Shown: piece by piece, positions 36,018-44,964 of the stretch
Layout: every line of letters begins with the position of its first letter
Position numbering within the stretch: position 1 is the first letter of the stretch
NCBI RefSeq assembly: GCF_036013525.1
Contig: NZ_CP107853.1
Location: forward strand, 186,001 to 250,000
Direction: 5' to 3'
Origin: Nonomuraea sp. NBC_00507
GTDB taxonomy: Bacteria; Actinomycetota; Actinomycetes; Streptosporangiales; Streptosporangiaceae
Length of the DNA: 64,000 nucleotides
Position numbers and translations under genes: made by a program
The notes under the pieces: model-generated
Told to the model about the DNA's origin: nothing
What the model saw: the letters and a program-made list of their open reading frames with translations, nothing else
Databases searched by the model: none

Positions 36018-36905
36018 TCACTTGATGGAGCCGGCGGTCAGCCCGCCCACCACCTTCCGCTCGATCAGCGCGAAGAGGATGATCACCGGGATGGTGGCGA
36101 TCACGGAGCCGGCGAACAGGTTCTGCCAGTCCACCTGGTATTGCCCGATGAACGAGTTGAGCGCCACGGTCAGGGGCTGGTTCGCGGGCGTCGTGGTCAG
36201 GGTAAGCGCGACGACGAACTCGTTCCATGCTGCGATGAACGTGAAGATCAGCGCGGTGATCACGCCAGGCATGGCCAGCGGCAACGTGATCCTGAACAAC
36301 GCGCCGAAGCGCCCGTTCCCGTCGATGAACGCCGCCTCCTCCAGCTCGCGCGGGATCGAGGCGAAGTACGCGTTCAGGATCCAGACCGCGAACGCCAGGT
36401 TGAACCCGCCGTTGACCAGGATCAGCGACCAGACCGAGTCCACCAGCCCGAACTGGAAGAACTCGCGGTAGATGCCGACCAGCATGGCCGTGGGCTGGAA
36501 CATCTGGGTGATCAACACCAGGATCAGGAACGCGGTGCGCCCTCTGAAGTTGTGCCTGGCCGAGTAGTACGCCGCCGGCAACGCCACCAGCAGCACGAGG
36601 ATCGTCGACCCGGCGGCCACCTTGATGGTGACCCAGAGGTTCCCGGCCAGCCCGCTGGTCCAGAAGTTGGTGAGGTTCGACCACACCCACTCATCGGGCC
36701 AGAACGTCACATCCCGCAGCGAGTCCTGGGCCCGCAGCGAGGTGAGCAGCATCACCACGTACGGGAACAGGAAGATGAACGCGATGACGTACGCGCTCGC
36801 CGCCACGATCACGGTCTTGAGCCGGGGCATGCCGCGTGCCGCGGTGCGCCGGGGCCGGGCGTGGTGGTGCGGACTGACCTGCCGCGGGATCGTGTTGACG
36901 GCCAT
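36018..36905 (-). CDS. ABC sugar transporter permease (MalG/ThuG-type)
   Basis: Inner-membrane permease of a carbohydrate importer. The 295-residue product has six predicted transmembrane segments and the EAA loop EEAAFIDGNGRFGALFRITLPLAMPGV near residues 190-216, which contacts the ATPase. The ATG at 36905 overlaps the stop of the upstream permease by one base (TGATG) and follows AAGGAGGTGG, fixing the start. A longer in-frame reading to 37307 is out of register with the upstream permease gene and is rejected. Confidence 0.9.
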   Translation of the reverse strand: MAVNTIPRQVSPHHHARPRRTAARGMPRLKTVIVAASAYVIAFIFLFPYVVMLLTSLRAQDSLRDVTFWPDEWVWSNLTNFWTSGLAGNLWVTIKVAAGSTILVLLVALPAAYYSARHNFRGRTAFLILVLITQMFQPTAMLVGIYREFFQFGLVDSVWSLILVNGGFNLAFAVWILNAYFASIPRELEEAAFIDGNGRFGALFRITLPLAMPGVITALIFTFIAAWNEFVVALTLTTTPANQPLTVALNSFIGQYQVDWQNLFAGSVIATIPVIILFALIERKVVGGLTAGSIK

Positions 36906-37789
36906 CACGCCACCTCCTTGTTCCACCGGGACACCCGAAGGAAGATCACGGTCAGCACGATCACCATGCCGAAGTTGACGACGGACATGGCGGCCGACTC
37001 GCCGATGTCGGAGCCCTTGAGGATGAACATGAGGATCGTCGAAGTGGCCGTCGAGTAACCGGGCTGCCCGTGCGTCATCGCCCAGATGATCGGGAAGCTG
37101 TTGAAGACGTTCATCACGTTGATCAATGCCGCCACGGTGAGCGCGGGACGCAGCAGCGGCAGCGTGATCGACCAGTACGTACGGAACCGTCCGGCCCCGT
37201 CCATCCTGGCCGCCTCGTAGACATCGCCGGGGATCGTCGCCAGCCCGGCCAGCAACGCGTACGTGGTGAACGGCACCGACACGAAGACCGCCACGAAGAT
37301 CAGCCACGGCATCGCGGTGGAGGCGTCACCGAGCTGGTCGGCCGATGCCCCGCCCATGGCGTCGATGAGCCCGAGCTTCAACCGGATCTGGTTGATCACG
37401 CCGACCTCGGGGTCGAGCATCCACTTGAAGATGATCGCCGTCATCAGTACCGAGGCCGCCCACGGCGCGATCAGCGCCCAACGGGCGATCTTGCGACCGG
37501 GGAAGCGCTGGTTGAACAACTGGGCCAGGGCCAGCGAGATCAGCACGGTGAGCGCGACGACCGCGACCACCCAGATCACGCTGCGGACCATGATGTCGGC
37601 GAAGTCCTTCTCGCCGAACAACTTCTCGTAGTTGGCGAACCCGTTGCCGCCCTGGACCACGCCGAACCGGCTGATCTTGAGGAACGACGACCTGATCATC
37701 TCGATCACGGGCCAGAGCACGACGACCGCGATGAGCACCACGGCGGGCCCGACCCAGGCGATGGGCTCCAGGGCGCGCAACCTTCTCAA
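36905..37789 (-). CDS. ABC sugar transporter permease (MalF/ThuF-type)
   Basis: Partner permease of the same importer. The 294-residue product has six transmembrane segments and the EAA loop YEAARMDGAGRFRTYWSITLPLLRP near residues 192-216. The TTG at 37789 lies seven bases after GGAAGG. A longer version to an ATG at 37852 would have to translate through a perfect hairpin and would overlap the solute-binding gene stop by four bases, so the TTG start is preferred. No ATPase gene is adjacent. Confidence 0.88.
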   Translation of the reverse strand: MRRLRALEPIAWVGPAVVLIAVVVLWPVIEMIRSSFLKISRFGVVQGGNGFANYEKLFGEKDFADIMVRSVIWVVAVVALTVLISLALAQLFNQRFPGRKIARWALIAPWAASVLMTAIIFKWMLDPEVGVINQIRLKLGLIDAMGGASADQLGDASTAMPWLIFVAVFVSVPFTTYALLAGLATIPGDVYEAARMDGAGRFRTYWSITLPLLRPALTVAALINVMNVFNSFPIIWAMTHGQPGYSTATSTILMFILKGSDIGESAAMSVVNFGMVIVLTVIFLRVSRWNKEVA

Positions 37790-37809
37790 TGCAAAGCCTT
37801 CCGTGAAAG

Positions 37810-37841
37810 GGATGGCCCAGCGAGGAGACGCTGGGCCATCC
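37810..37841 (-). promoter_or_regulatory. Perfect intercistronic hairpin after the solute-binding gene
   Basis: A 13-bp perfect stem (37810-37822 with 37829-37841) with a 6-base loop sits 8 bases after the solute-binding protein stop and 21 bases before the permease TTG. The same arrangement is known after malE in other operons, where it stabilises the upstream mRNA and lowers read-through into the permease genes. The role here is inferred from position. Confidence 0.7.
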
Positions 37842-37848
37842 ACCCCGA

Positions 37849-39111
37849 TCAACCGGCCTCGGCGACCTTCTGGAGCTCACCGAGGACCTTGGCCGGGTCC
37901 TCCTTGACGGCTCCGCCGATGGTCTGCTTGATCGCCGGGTTCACCTCGGCCCACTTGGGGTCCTGGAACGGGTAGAAGCTGGCGTTGGGCAGCGCGTCCA
38001 GGAACGGCTTGAGCTTCTCGTCACTCGACAGCTTCTGGATGCCGCCGTTGGTGACGGGCAGCAGCTTGTAGGTGTCGGAGATCTTCGTCGCGGCGTTGCC
38101 GGTGTAGAAGAAGTCGAAGAACTTCTTGATCTCCGCGGCGTGGCCGTTCTTGTTGAACGCCATGATCCAGTCCATGACGCCGAGCGTGGTGTCGAGCGGG
38201 CCGCTCTTGCCGGGGATGGGCGCGACGCCGTAGTTCTTCAGCCCGGCCGCGTCGAAGATCGGGATGGACATGGGTCCGCCGTTGACCATGCCGACCTTGC
38301 CGGCGCCGAAGTCCTCCCAGACCGTCTTGCGGTCCTTGGTGCCCGGGTTGGGGGTGGTCAGGCCGGCGTCGACCAGGCCCTTCATGTACGTGAAGGTCTC
38401 GACGTTCTGCGGCGAGTTGATCGCCCACTTGCCGGAGGCGTCCTTGTAGCCGCCGCCGTTGCCGAGCATCCACAGGAACGACTCGGCCTGGGCCTCCTCC
38501 TGGCCGAGCGGCAGGCCGAACGGCTGCGTCACGCCGGCCGCCTTCAGCTTCTCGGCCGCGGCCTTGAGTTCGTCCCACGTCTTCGGCGGCTCGGCGATGC
38601 CGGCCTTGGTGAACAGGTCCTTGTTGTAGAACAGCGCGCGGGCGGAGGAGACGAACGGGATGCCGTACGCGGCCCCGTCCACCTTGCCGAACTCGGCGAA
38701 CTTCTGCAGCATGTCGCCGGAGACGTTCGGGGACAGGACCTCGTCCACCTTGTGGAGCAGGCCGTCCTTGACGAAGCCCGAGTAGTCGCCGGTCTGCAGG
38801 ATGTCGGGCACCTGGCCGTTCTGGACCATGGTGGCGACCTGCTTGTCGATGTCGTTCCAGTTGATGACCTGGACCTCGACCTTGATGTTCGGGTTCGCGG
38901 CCTGGAACTCGTCCACGACGCCCTTCCAGAACGTCTCACCCGAGTTCGGCTTGCCGGGTCCGTCGCCGTAGTCCGCGGCGACCATCTTGAGCGTGACCTG
39001 ACCGCCGCCCGATGCCTGGGTGCCGCCGCCGTCGCCGGAGCTGCCGGAGCCGCAGCTGGACAGGACCAGCATCGTGGCAAGGCCGAGAGCGGCGCCGCCC
39101 ACAAGCTTCAT
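37849..39111 (-). CDS. Extracellular solute-binding lipoprotein (family 1, sugar)
   Basis: Substrate-binding lipoprotein of the sugar ABC importer. The 420-residue product starts MKLVGGAALGLATMLVLSSC, lipobox cysteine C20, then a Gly/Ser linker and the family-1 binding protein fold (FWKGVVDEFQAANPNIKVEVQVINW). A GTG two codons upstream (39117) is an alternative. It is the first gene of an operon with two permeases. Two 14-base palindromes with the GGTCTA core lie just upstream. Confidence 0.9.
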   Translation of the reverse strand: MKLVGGAALGLATMLVLSSCGSGSSGDGGGTQASGGGQVTLKMVAADYGDGPGKPNSGETFWKGVVDEFQAANPNIKVEVQVINWNDIDKQVATMVQNGQVPDILQTGDYSGFVKDGLLHKVDEVLSPNVSGDMLQKFAEFGKVDGAAYGIPFVSSARALFYNKDLFTKAGIAEPPKTWDELKAAAEKLKAAGVTQPFGLPLGQEEAQAESFLWMLGNGGGYKDASGKWAINSPQNVETFTYMKGLVDAGLTTPNPGTKDRKTVWEDFGAGKVGMVNGGPMSIPIFDAAGLKNYGVAPIPGKSGPLDTTLGVMDWIMAFNKNGHAAEIKKFFDFFYTGNAATKISDTYKLLPVTNGGIQKLSSDEKLKPFLDALPNASFYPFQDPKWAEVNPAIKQTIGGAVKEDPAKVLGELQKVAEAG

Positions 39112-39237
39112 GTTCACTGGAGATACCGCCTTCTCGTCGGACGGGTGACGCTGGTCCGTACCAGCTACCGGACCCCGCCCTGGGGGGATGGGCACGCGCG
39201 ACGCGCGTTTGCGCCAGAGTAAGCCAGCGTTCAGGAG

Positions 39238-39251
39238 CCGGTCTATACCGG
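39238..39251. promoter_or_regulatory. dre-like operator, proximal site
   Basis: CCGGTCTATACCGG is a near-perfect palindrome upstream of the sugar-binding gene, overlapping a TATAGA -10-like element on the minus strand. Its core is close to that of the DasR site (consensus TGGTCTAGACCA). Confidence 0.55.
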
Positions 39252-39294
39252 CTTGTCTCGATTTGAAAACACTCTTACCAGTAAGTGCTCACAA

Positions 39295-39308
39295 CCGGTC
39301 TAGACCGG
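39295..39308. promoter_or_regulatory. dre-like operator, distal site
   Basis: CCGGTCTAGACCGG is a perfect 14-base palindrome, identical in its core GGTCTAGACC to the DasR dre. It lies 57 bases (centre to centre) from the proximal site and overlaps the 3' end region of the acyl-CoA dehydrogenase gene boundary. Confidence 0.6.
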
Positions 39309-39311
39309 ACG

Positions 39312-41183
39312 TCAGAGGATCTTCCTCCGGACGTTCTCCCCGCCCTCCGGCGCGCCGATCCACGGCCCCTCGATGGACGGGTCGAGGATGCCTTCCTCGA
39401 CGAAGCCGTAGCGGCCTTCCAGCACGTATCCGGCCAGCCGCGCGTCGTGGGCGTCGCTGTTGTCCCAGAGCCGGTCGAACAACGCATCCACGCGGCGTCG
39501 CGCCTGGTGGCAGAAGGTGTCGGCCAGCTCGTACGGCCTGCGCCCCAGATCCTTGGTGTCCTCCTCGGCCTTGACGCAGGCGGCGGTCATGGCGAACAAC
39601 TCGGCCCCGATGTCCACGATCCTGCCGAGGAAGGACTGCTTGTGCTCCAGCCTGCCTTGCCAGCGGGACATGCCGTAGAAGGTGGACCGGGCCAGTTTCC
39701 TACTGGTCCGCTCCACGAAACGCAGGTGCGCGGCCAGCGGGCCGAAGTCGGCGTACGCGGTGGGCAGGTTGCCGGTGCCGGCGACCAGCGTGGGCAGCCA
39801 CTTGGCATAGAAGCGGCTGGCCCGCTTGAGCGCCTGCGTGCGTTCCTGGCGGGACGCCTCGGGGTTGATCAGCTCCCCGGCCGCCGACAGGTGCGCGTCC
39901 ACCGCCTCCCTGGTGATCATCAGCCGCATGATCTCGGAGGAGCCCTCGAAGATGCGGTTGATACGCGAGTCACGGAGCATCTGCTCGGCGGGCACGCCGC
40001 GCTCGCCGCGGGCGGCCAGCGACTCAGCGGTCTCGTAGCCGCGCCCGCCTCTAATCTGGACCAGTTCGTCGAGGGCCTGGTATGACATCTCCGTCGAGTA
40101 GAGCTTGCTCAGCGCGGCCTCGATCCTGATGTCGTTGCGCTTGTCGTCGGCCAGGCGGCTGGTGAGCTCCATGACGGCTTCCAGCGCGTACGCGGTGGCC
40201 GCGATGAAGGCGATCTTCGTGGCCACGGCCTCGTGCGTGCCGATCTTGTGTCCCCATTGCACGCGCGCGTTGCCCCACTCGCGGGCGATCTTCAGCGCCC
40301 ACTTGGCGTTCCCCGCACACGTGGCGGGCAGCGACAGGCGGCCGGTGTTCAGCGTGGTGAGCGCGATCCGCAGCCCCTCGCCCTCACGCCCGATCAGGTT
40401 CTTGGCGGGCACTCTCACCTGGGCGAACTCTGTGACACCGTTCTCGATCCCGCGCAGCCCCATGAAACCGTTGCGCCGTTTGACAGTGATGCCCGGCGAG
40501 TCGGCCTCGACCACGAACGCACTGATCTTCTTGCCGGTCCTGGCCATGACCACGAGGAGGTCGGCGACGACGCCGTTGGTCGTCCACAACTTCACGCCGT
40601 CGAGCACGTAGTCGTCGCCGTCGCGGACGGCGGTCGTGGACAGGCGTGCCGGGTCGGAGCCGACGTCCGGCTCCGTCAGCAGGAAAGCCGAAATTTCGCC
40701 CGCCGCGCACCTTGGCAGGAATTCTCGCTTCTGTTCCTCCGTGCCGAACAACTTCAGCGGCTGCGGCACCCCGATCGACTGGTGCGCCGACAACAACGTC
40801 GCCAGTGCCGGGGAGTACGAGCCCACCAGCATGAGGGCCCGGCAGTAGTACAGGTACGGCAGGCCGAGCCCGCCGTACTCCTCGCCGATCGTGATCCCGA
40901 ACGCACCGAGCCCGGCCAGCCCTTTCACGACCTCGTCGGGCACCTGCCCGGTCCGCTCGATGAGCGCAGGATCGACGTGCGCGTCGAGATAGCGGCGCAC
41001 CGCGCGGACGAACTCCTCGCCGCGTTTGGTCGCCTCGTCGGGCAGCTTGGGCGCCGGATACACCAGATCCAGCCGGAAGTCGCCGAGGAACAACTGCTTG
41101 GCGAAACTCGGCAGGGCCCACTCCTTCTCGCGGGCCTGCTCGCCGACTGCCCTGGACTCCGCGTACTTGGCGTGCTCGGTCAT
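39312..41183 (-). CDS. Long acyl-CoA dehydrogenase (VLCAD-like)
   Basis: Flavoenzyme that introduces the alpha-beta double bond in acyl-CoA. The 623-residue product is longer than the usual 380. It has the acyl-CoA dehydrogenase core with LTEPDVGSDP, TTNGVVADLLVVMART and the helical C-terminal part ending RINRIFEGSSEIMRLMI near residue 415, then a further C-terminal domain of about 170 residues typical of very-long-chain forms. The ATG follows GGAGGAATTCCG. It stands alone after the ABC operon promoter region. Confidence 0.88.
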   Translation of the reverse strand: MTEHAKYAESRAVGEQAREKEWALPSFAKQLFLGDFRLDLVYPAPKLPDEATKRGEEFVRAVRRYLDAHVDPALIERTGQVPDEVVKGLAGLGAFGITIGEEYGGLGLPYLYYCRALMLVGSYSPALATLLSAHQSIGVPQPLKLFGTEEQKREFLPRCAAGEISAFLLTEPDVGSDPARLSTTAVRDGDDYVLDGVKLWTTNGVVADLLVVMARTGKKISAFVVEADSPGITVKRRNGFMGLRGIENGVTEFAQVRVPAKNLIGREGEGLRIALTTLNTGRLSLPATCAGNAKWALKIAREWGNARVQWGHKIGTHEAVATKIAFIAATAYALEAVMELTSRLADDKRNDIRIEAALSKLYSTEMSYQALDELVQIRGGRGYETAESLAARGERGVPAEQMLRDSRINRIFEGSSEIMRLMITREAVDAHLSAAGELINPEASRQERTQALKRASRFYAKWLPTLVAGTGNLPTAYADFGPLAAHLRFVERTSRKLARSTFYGMSRWQGRLEHKQSFLGRIVDIGAELFAMTAACVKAEEDTKDLGRRPYELADTFCHQARRRVDALFDRLWDNSDAHDARLAGYVLEGRYGFVEEGILDPSIEGPWIGAPEGGENVRRKIL

Positions 41184-41330
41184 CGGAATTCCTCCGTGGA
41201 TACTCCGGCCCTCAAGCCGGAGAGGAAACGGACTCCCGCGTAGTGGTGCAGGAAAGCCGCTTCGCCTTCAGGCGGGCCGGTGTCAAGGTGTGCCGTGCCA
41301 CCCCGCGGCAGTGCCCGCCCGATGACGCCT

Positions 41331-42557
41331 TTATCTACCCTCTTTATACGCACGGCGAGCGCCGATCGAAAGGACAACGGCCGCCACAACCGCAAGCACG
41401 GCGGGAAGCACGAGGTAGACGCCGCAGAACGCGAGCGCCGCGAGCGACATCATTGCCCCCACGACCGCCGTGTTCCGGTGCCGGCCCGCGGGCAACATGC
41501 GCACCGCAGCCACCACGCCCGCCGCCGTGACGGCGGCCAAGCACGCCGAGGTGGCGCGCATCAGCAGGTCCAGATCCACCGCCCACATCAGCACGGGCAG
41601 GCACAGCACGGCCAGCAACCCCAGACTCCGGTACGGCGTGCGTCCCGGCTCCCCGCCCTTGGCGAACCACCCGGGCAGCGCTCCCTCCCTTGCCAGGGCC
41701 GCCCCGAGCCGCGCGGCCCCGGCGATGTAGGTGTTGACCGCCCCGAACGTCAGCAGCACGGCCACCACCCCGGTCACGGGCCGCGCCGCGGCACCGATGC
41801 CCAGCTCCAGCATCGCGGTCAGCGGCACCTCGGTCATGTCCGCGCCCAGGACGGCGACAGAGGAGACCGACACCCCCAGGTAGAGGACGGCGATCACGGC
41901 AAGCGTCACCACCGTGGCCCTGATCAGGCCGTTCGTCCGATCGGCGAACTCGGCCGACAGGTGGCTGGCCGCCTCCCAGCCGACGAAGGCGAACATGAGC
42001 ACGCCGGCCGCCCCGGCCACGCCCGCGAAGCCGTACGGGGCGAAGGGGGTGAAGGTGGCCGGGTCAGCGTGCGGCGCGGCGCTCACCACGGCGGCGGTCA
42101 GCAACGCGACCAGGAGCACGACGAACACGATCTGCAGCCGCCCCGAGGTCCGCAGGCCCGCCGCGTTGGCCGCGAAGGCGGCGATCATGATGAGCCAGGC
42201 GGCCAGGGTGCCGTCCTCGCCGAAGCACGCCTCGACGTACTGGCCGCCGACTAGCGCGCCCGCGACGGTGCCGATGGGGACGGCGCCGAAGAACCACCAG
42301 CCGGCCACGGCAGAGGCGCGCCGGCCGAACGCGAGCCCGACGAAGCTCGCCACGCCGCCACCGTCCGGGTACCGCGCGCCGAGCGCGGCGAAGGTCAGCG
42401 CGACCGGGACGCTCAGCACCAGCAACCCGGCCCAGGCCAGCACGGAGGCGGGCCCCGCGGCGGCGGCCGCCAGATGCGGCAGCACCAGCATCCCCGGCCC
42501 CAGCACCGCCCCGACCAGCAGCGCCATGCCTTGTCCGGTGGTCATCCGTTGTGTCAT
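41331..42557 (-). CDS. APC family amino acid permease
   Basis: The 408-residue product has about 11-12 transmembrane segments and starts MTQRMTTGQGMALLVGAVLGPGMLVLP, resembling the first transmembrane segment of APC permeases such as YjeH. A second ATG at 42545 is also possible. It is divergent from an Lrp-type regulator with 81 bases between starts, so the regulator probably controls it. The amino acid transported is unknown. Confidence 0.85.
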   Translation of the reverse strand: MTQRMTTGQGMALLVGAVLGPGMLVLPHLAAAAAGPASVLAWAGLLVLSVPVALTFAALGARYPDGGGVASFVGLAFGRRASAVAGWWFFGAVPIGTVAGALVGGQYVEACFGEDGTLAAWLIMIAAFAANAAGLRTSGRLQIVFVVLLVALLTAAVVSAAPHADPATFTPFAPYGFAGVAGAAGVLMFAFVGWEAASHLSAEFADRTNGLIRATVVTLAVIAVLYLGVSVSSVAVLGADMTEVPLTAMLELGIGAAARPVTGVVAVLLTFGAVNTYIAGAARLGAALAREGALPGWFAKGGEPGRTPYRSLGLLAVLCLPVLMWAVDLDLLMRATSACLAAVTAAGVVAAVRMLPAGRHRNTAVVGAMMSLAALAFCGVYLVLPAVLAVVAAVVLSIGARRAYKEGR

Positions 42558-42638
42558 AATCCATGAAATTACTCATCTGAGCGAGATATACCGCTATCTA
42601 CCGAACGTACGACCGGACGGAGATGCGAATATCCCTCC

Positions 42639-43109
42639 ATGGATGAACTTGATTCGGCCATTGTGCGGTTGCTCCAAACGGATGCTCGGCAGTCCAACAG
42701 GGAGCTGGCGCGACAACTCGGCATCGCGCCGTCGACCTGCCTGGAGCGAGTCAGGTCGCTCACCCGGCGCGGCGTCATCCGCGGCTACCACGCCGACATC
42801 GACCCGGCCGCGCTCAATCGCGGCGTGCAGGCCATGGTCTCGGTCCAGGTGCGGCCGCTCAGCCGGGCGGTGATCAACGCGTTCAAGTCGTCGGCCGCCG
42901 AGATGCCCGAGGTGCTCAGCGTGTTCGTGCTCGCAGGCGGCGACGACTTCCTCCTGCACGTGGCCGTCCAGGACCTGGACCATCTGCACGCCTTCCTGCT
43001 GGACAAGCTGAGCAAACGCAAGGAGATCGTCGGCTTCCGCACCTCCGTGGTGTTCCAGCAGGTCCAGAAGGCCGTCCCGACCCGCCTGCCGCCACCCGGC
43101 GAGACCTGA
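42639..43109 (+). CDS. Lrp/AsnC family transcriptional regulator
   Basis: The 156-residue product has an N-terminal winged helix (DELDSAIVRLLQTDARQSNRELARQLGIAPSTCLERVRSL, residues 2-41) and the RAM effector domain with MPEVLSVFVLAGGDDFLLHVAVQDLDHLHAF. Lrp proteins respond to amino acids and often control a linked transporter. It is divergent from the APC permease, and the shared 81-base region is the probable operator region. No sharp palindrome was identified. Confidence 0.9.
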   Translation: MDELDSAIVRLLQTDARQSNRELARQLGIAPSTCLERVRSLTRRGVIRGYHADIDPAALNRGVQAMVSVQVRPLSRAVINAFKSSAAEMPEVLSVFVLAGGDDFLLHVAVQDLDHLHAFLLDKLSKRKEIVGFRTSVVFQQVQKAVPTRLPPPGET

Positions 43110-43178
43110 CTTTCGTCAGGGGCCATCCTGGACGATCGGTGGATCCGGAGAGAGGCCGCCCCCTTCTAGGTTTCTCGG

Positions 43179-44627
43179 GTGAAATCCCTCCTGATCGCCC
43201 TGTACGCGGCCACGGCCGTCGCCGCCCCGACGCCCGCGATGACCCCGGCCGCCATCGACACCTACGTGCGTGACGCGCTGGAGGCCACCGGTCTGCCGGG
43301 CGTGTCCGTGGTCGTCACGCACGGCGGCAAGGTCGTCCACGCGGCCGGCTACGGCCACGACTCACAGGGCCGCGCGGTCACCGCGAACACACCGATGCGC
43401 GTGGCCTCGGTGAGCAAGTCGTTCACCGCGATGGCGGTCATGACGCTCGTGGAGCGCGGCAAGATCAAGCTGGACGAGCCGGTGGCCGCCCAGCTCCCGG
43501 GCTTCAGGATGACCGATCCGCGCGCGGCCCGGATCACCGTGCGGCACCTGCTGAACCAGACCTCCGGCCTGTCGGACACCACGGTCGACATCCGGGAGCT
43601 GGACAGCTCCGCCTCTCTCGCCGATTACACCGCTCGCCTGGCCGACGACGGGCTACGTGCCGACCCCGGCACACGTTGGGAGTACTGCAACGTCAACTAC
43701 AACCTCGCTGCCCGGCTGGTCGAGGCCGCCAGCGGCCAGGGCTTCGGCGACTATTTGCGCGAGGGGGTCTTCGGCCCGCTGGGCATGAAATCCAGCGCCG
43801 TCAGCGACCAGGTCGTCAAGCCCGCCGACGGCCACAACTCGATCTTCGGCGCCTGGCTCCCCCGCCCTGAGCTTCCCGCCTTCCTCAGCGACAGCGGCTC
43901 GGGAGGTGTCATCACCACGGCCGCCGACATGGGCAAATGGTTGATAGCCCAGACGGGCGACGGCAGCCCGCTGGTCAAGCGGCGCAGCCTGGAGACCATG
44001 CACACGCCCAGCGCCCTCCGGGACTACGGCATGGGCTGGGGCGTGGACGACGAGACTGAGCTACTCACGCATTCCGGGAACCTGTTCACCTACACCGCTG
44101 TGGAGGCCATCTCTCCCAGGACCGGCTATGGCATCGCCGTCATGACCAACAGCGCCGCACTGCAGGACGACGCCTACACCATCATGCTCGGGCTCGCGGC
44201 CATGAGCGAAGGCCGCACGCCGGAGCCGCCCGGGGGCGACCGGCAGCTGTTCGAGCTGATCCTGGCCGTCATCGCGCTGGCCGCGATCGGTCTCGGGGCC
44301 GTGGGCGTGGTGCGGGCCCGGCGCTGGGCCGCCCGGCGGACGGGCAGGCCGCAGTGGCGGACCCATCTGCGCCTGGTGCCCGCTCTCCTGCCCGCGGCGA
44401 TGCTGGCTGCGTATCCGGACCTTCTGTCCTTCCTGATGAACGGGCGCACGGTCACCTGGGCGCAGCTCACGTACTTCCCCGCGCCGATGTCGATCACCTT
44501 GCTCGTGACGGCGCTCGCAGGCGTGCTTGTAGCCGCTGTCAGGATTTGTGTACTGCGCTGGGGCGGACCTGGTCGGTCGTCGTCAGCTGCCGGCCCGCTT
44601 CGAGCACCGATTCGCGGCCAGAATTAA
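43179..44627 (+). CDS. Serine hydrolase, class C beta-lactamase fold with C-terminal membrane segments
   Basis: The 482-residue product starts (GTG at 43179) with a signal peptide-like stretch. It has the active-site SxxK motif S77-V-S-K80, YxN as Y169-C-N171, and the HSG triad near residue 292. This is the beta-lactamase/D-aminopeptidase fold. The last 120 residues contain three or more hydrophobic segments that likely anchor it in the membrane. Such proteins act on peptidoglycan peptides or esters; the substrate is unknown. No beta-lactam resistance role can be concluded. Confidence 0.82.
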   Translation: MKSLLIALYAATAVAAPTPAMTPAAIDTYVRDALEATGLPGVSVVVTHGGKVVHAAGYGHDSQGRAVTANTPMRVASVSKSFTAMAVMTLVERGKIKLDEPVAAQLPGFRMTDPRAARITVRHLLNQTSGLSDTTVDIRELDSSASLADYTARLADDGLRADPGTRWEYCNVNYNLAARLVEAASGQGFGDYLREGVFGPLGMKSSAVSDQVVKPADGHNSIFGAWLPRPELPAFLSDSGSGGVITTAADMGKWLIAQTGDGSPLVKRRSLETMHTPSALRDYGMGWGVDDETELLTHSGNLFTYTAVEAISPRTGYGIAVMTNSAALQDDAYTIMLGLAAMSEGRTPEPPGGDRQLFELILAVIALAAIGLGAVGVVRARRWAARRTGRPQWRTHLRLVPALLPAAMLAAYPDLLSFLMNGRTVTWAQLTYFPAPMSITLLVTALAGVLVAAVRICVLRWGGPGRSSSAAGPLRAPIRGQN

Positions 44628-44797
44628 TTTGGTTGCGGCGGGTTCCGGATGCCCCGTACCTTCATGGGCATGCGCCTTTACCTGTAATTCGCAGCTTCAG
44701 TCCGTCCCGTCCGTCCATCCAGACGCGGCAGCTGAGCATGTCGACCGGCCTTCGTTCGCGAGTGAGCCGCGTCATGAATTACGTAAAGGAGCCTCTT

Positions 44798-44938
44798 ATG
44801 CGAGTTCGCGCAGCCAAGAAGGGCAAGAAGACCCCGGCCTTCCCCGGCCGGGAGATGCCGCCCGCGCCCCGGCAGATGCCCCGGATGCCGCAGCGTCCGA
44901 TCGCGCCGCCCCGGCGCATCCCGTCCAAGGGCCGCTGA
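44798..44938 (+). CDS. Small Pro/Arg-rich basic peptide, 46 residues
   Basis: The 46-residue product starts MRVRAAKKGKKTPAFPGREM and has PPAPRQMPRMPQRPIAPPRR-type Pro/Arg-rich sequence in its second half. It is very basic and has no cysteine or clear leader. The ribosome-binding site AAAGGAG lies seven bases upstream, the strongest in this area. A terminator hairpin starts 27 bases after the stop. I recognise no family. It may be a cationic peptide or a nucleic-acid-binding protein; function is unknown. Confidence 0.6.
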   Translation: MRVRAAKKGKKTPAFPGREMPPAPRQMPRMPQRPIAPPRRIPSKGR

Positions 44939-44964
44939 GACCACTACCAGGATGGGTAGTTAGG

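Noticed and set aside
36906..37307. Longer version of the MalG-type permease
   Set aside because: The extra N-terminal part is out of frame with the upstream permease and is Arg/Gly-rich, unlike a permease.
43179..44627. Beta-lactamase resistance gene
   Set aside because: The SxxK and YxN motifs show only the fold; many such serine hydrolases act on other substrates and this one has a membrane C-terminus.
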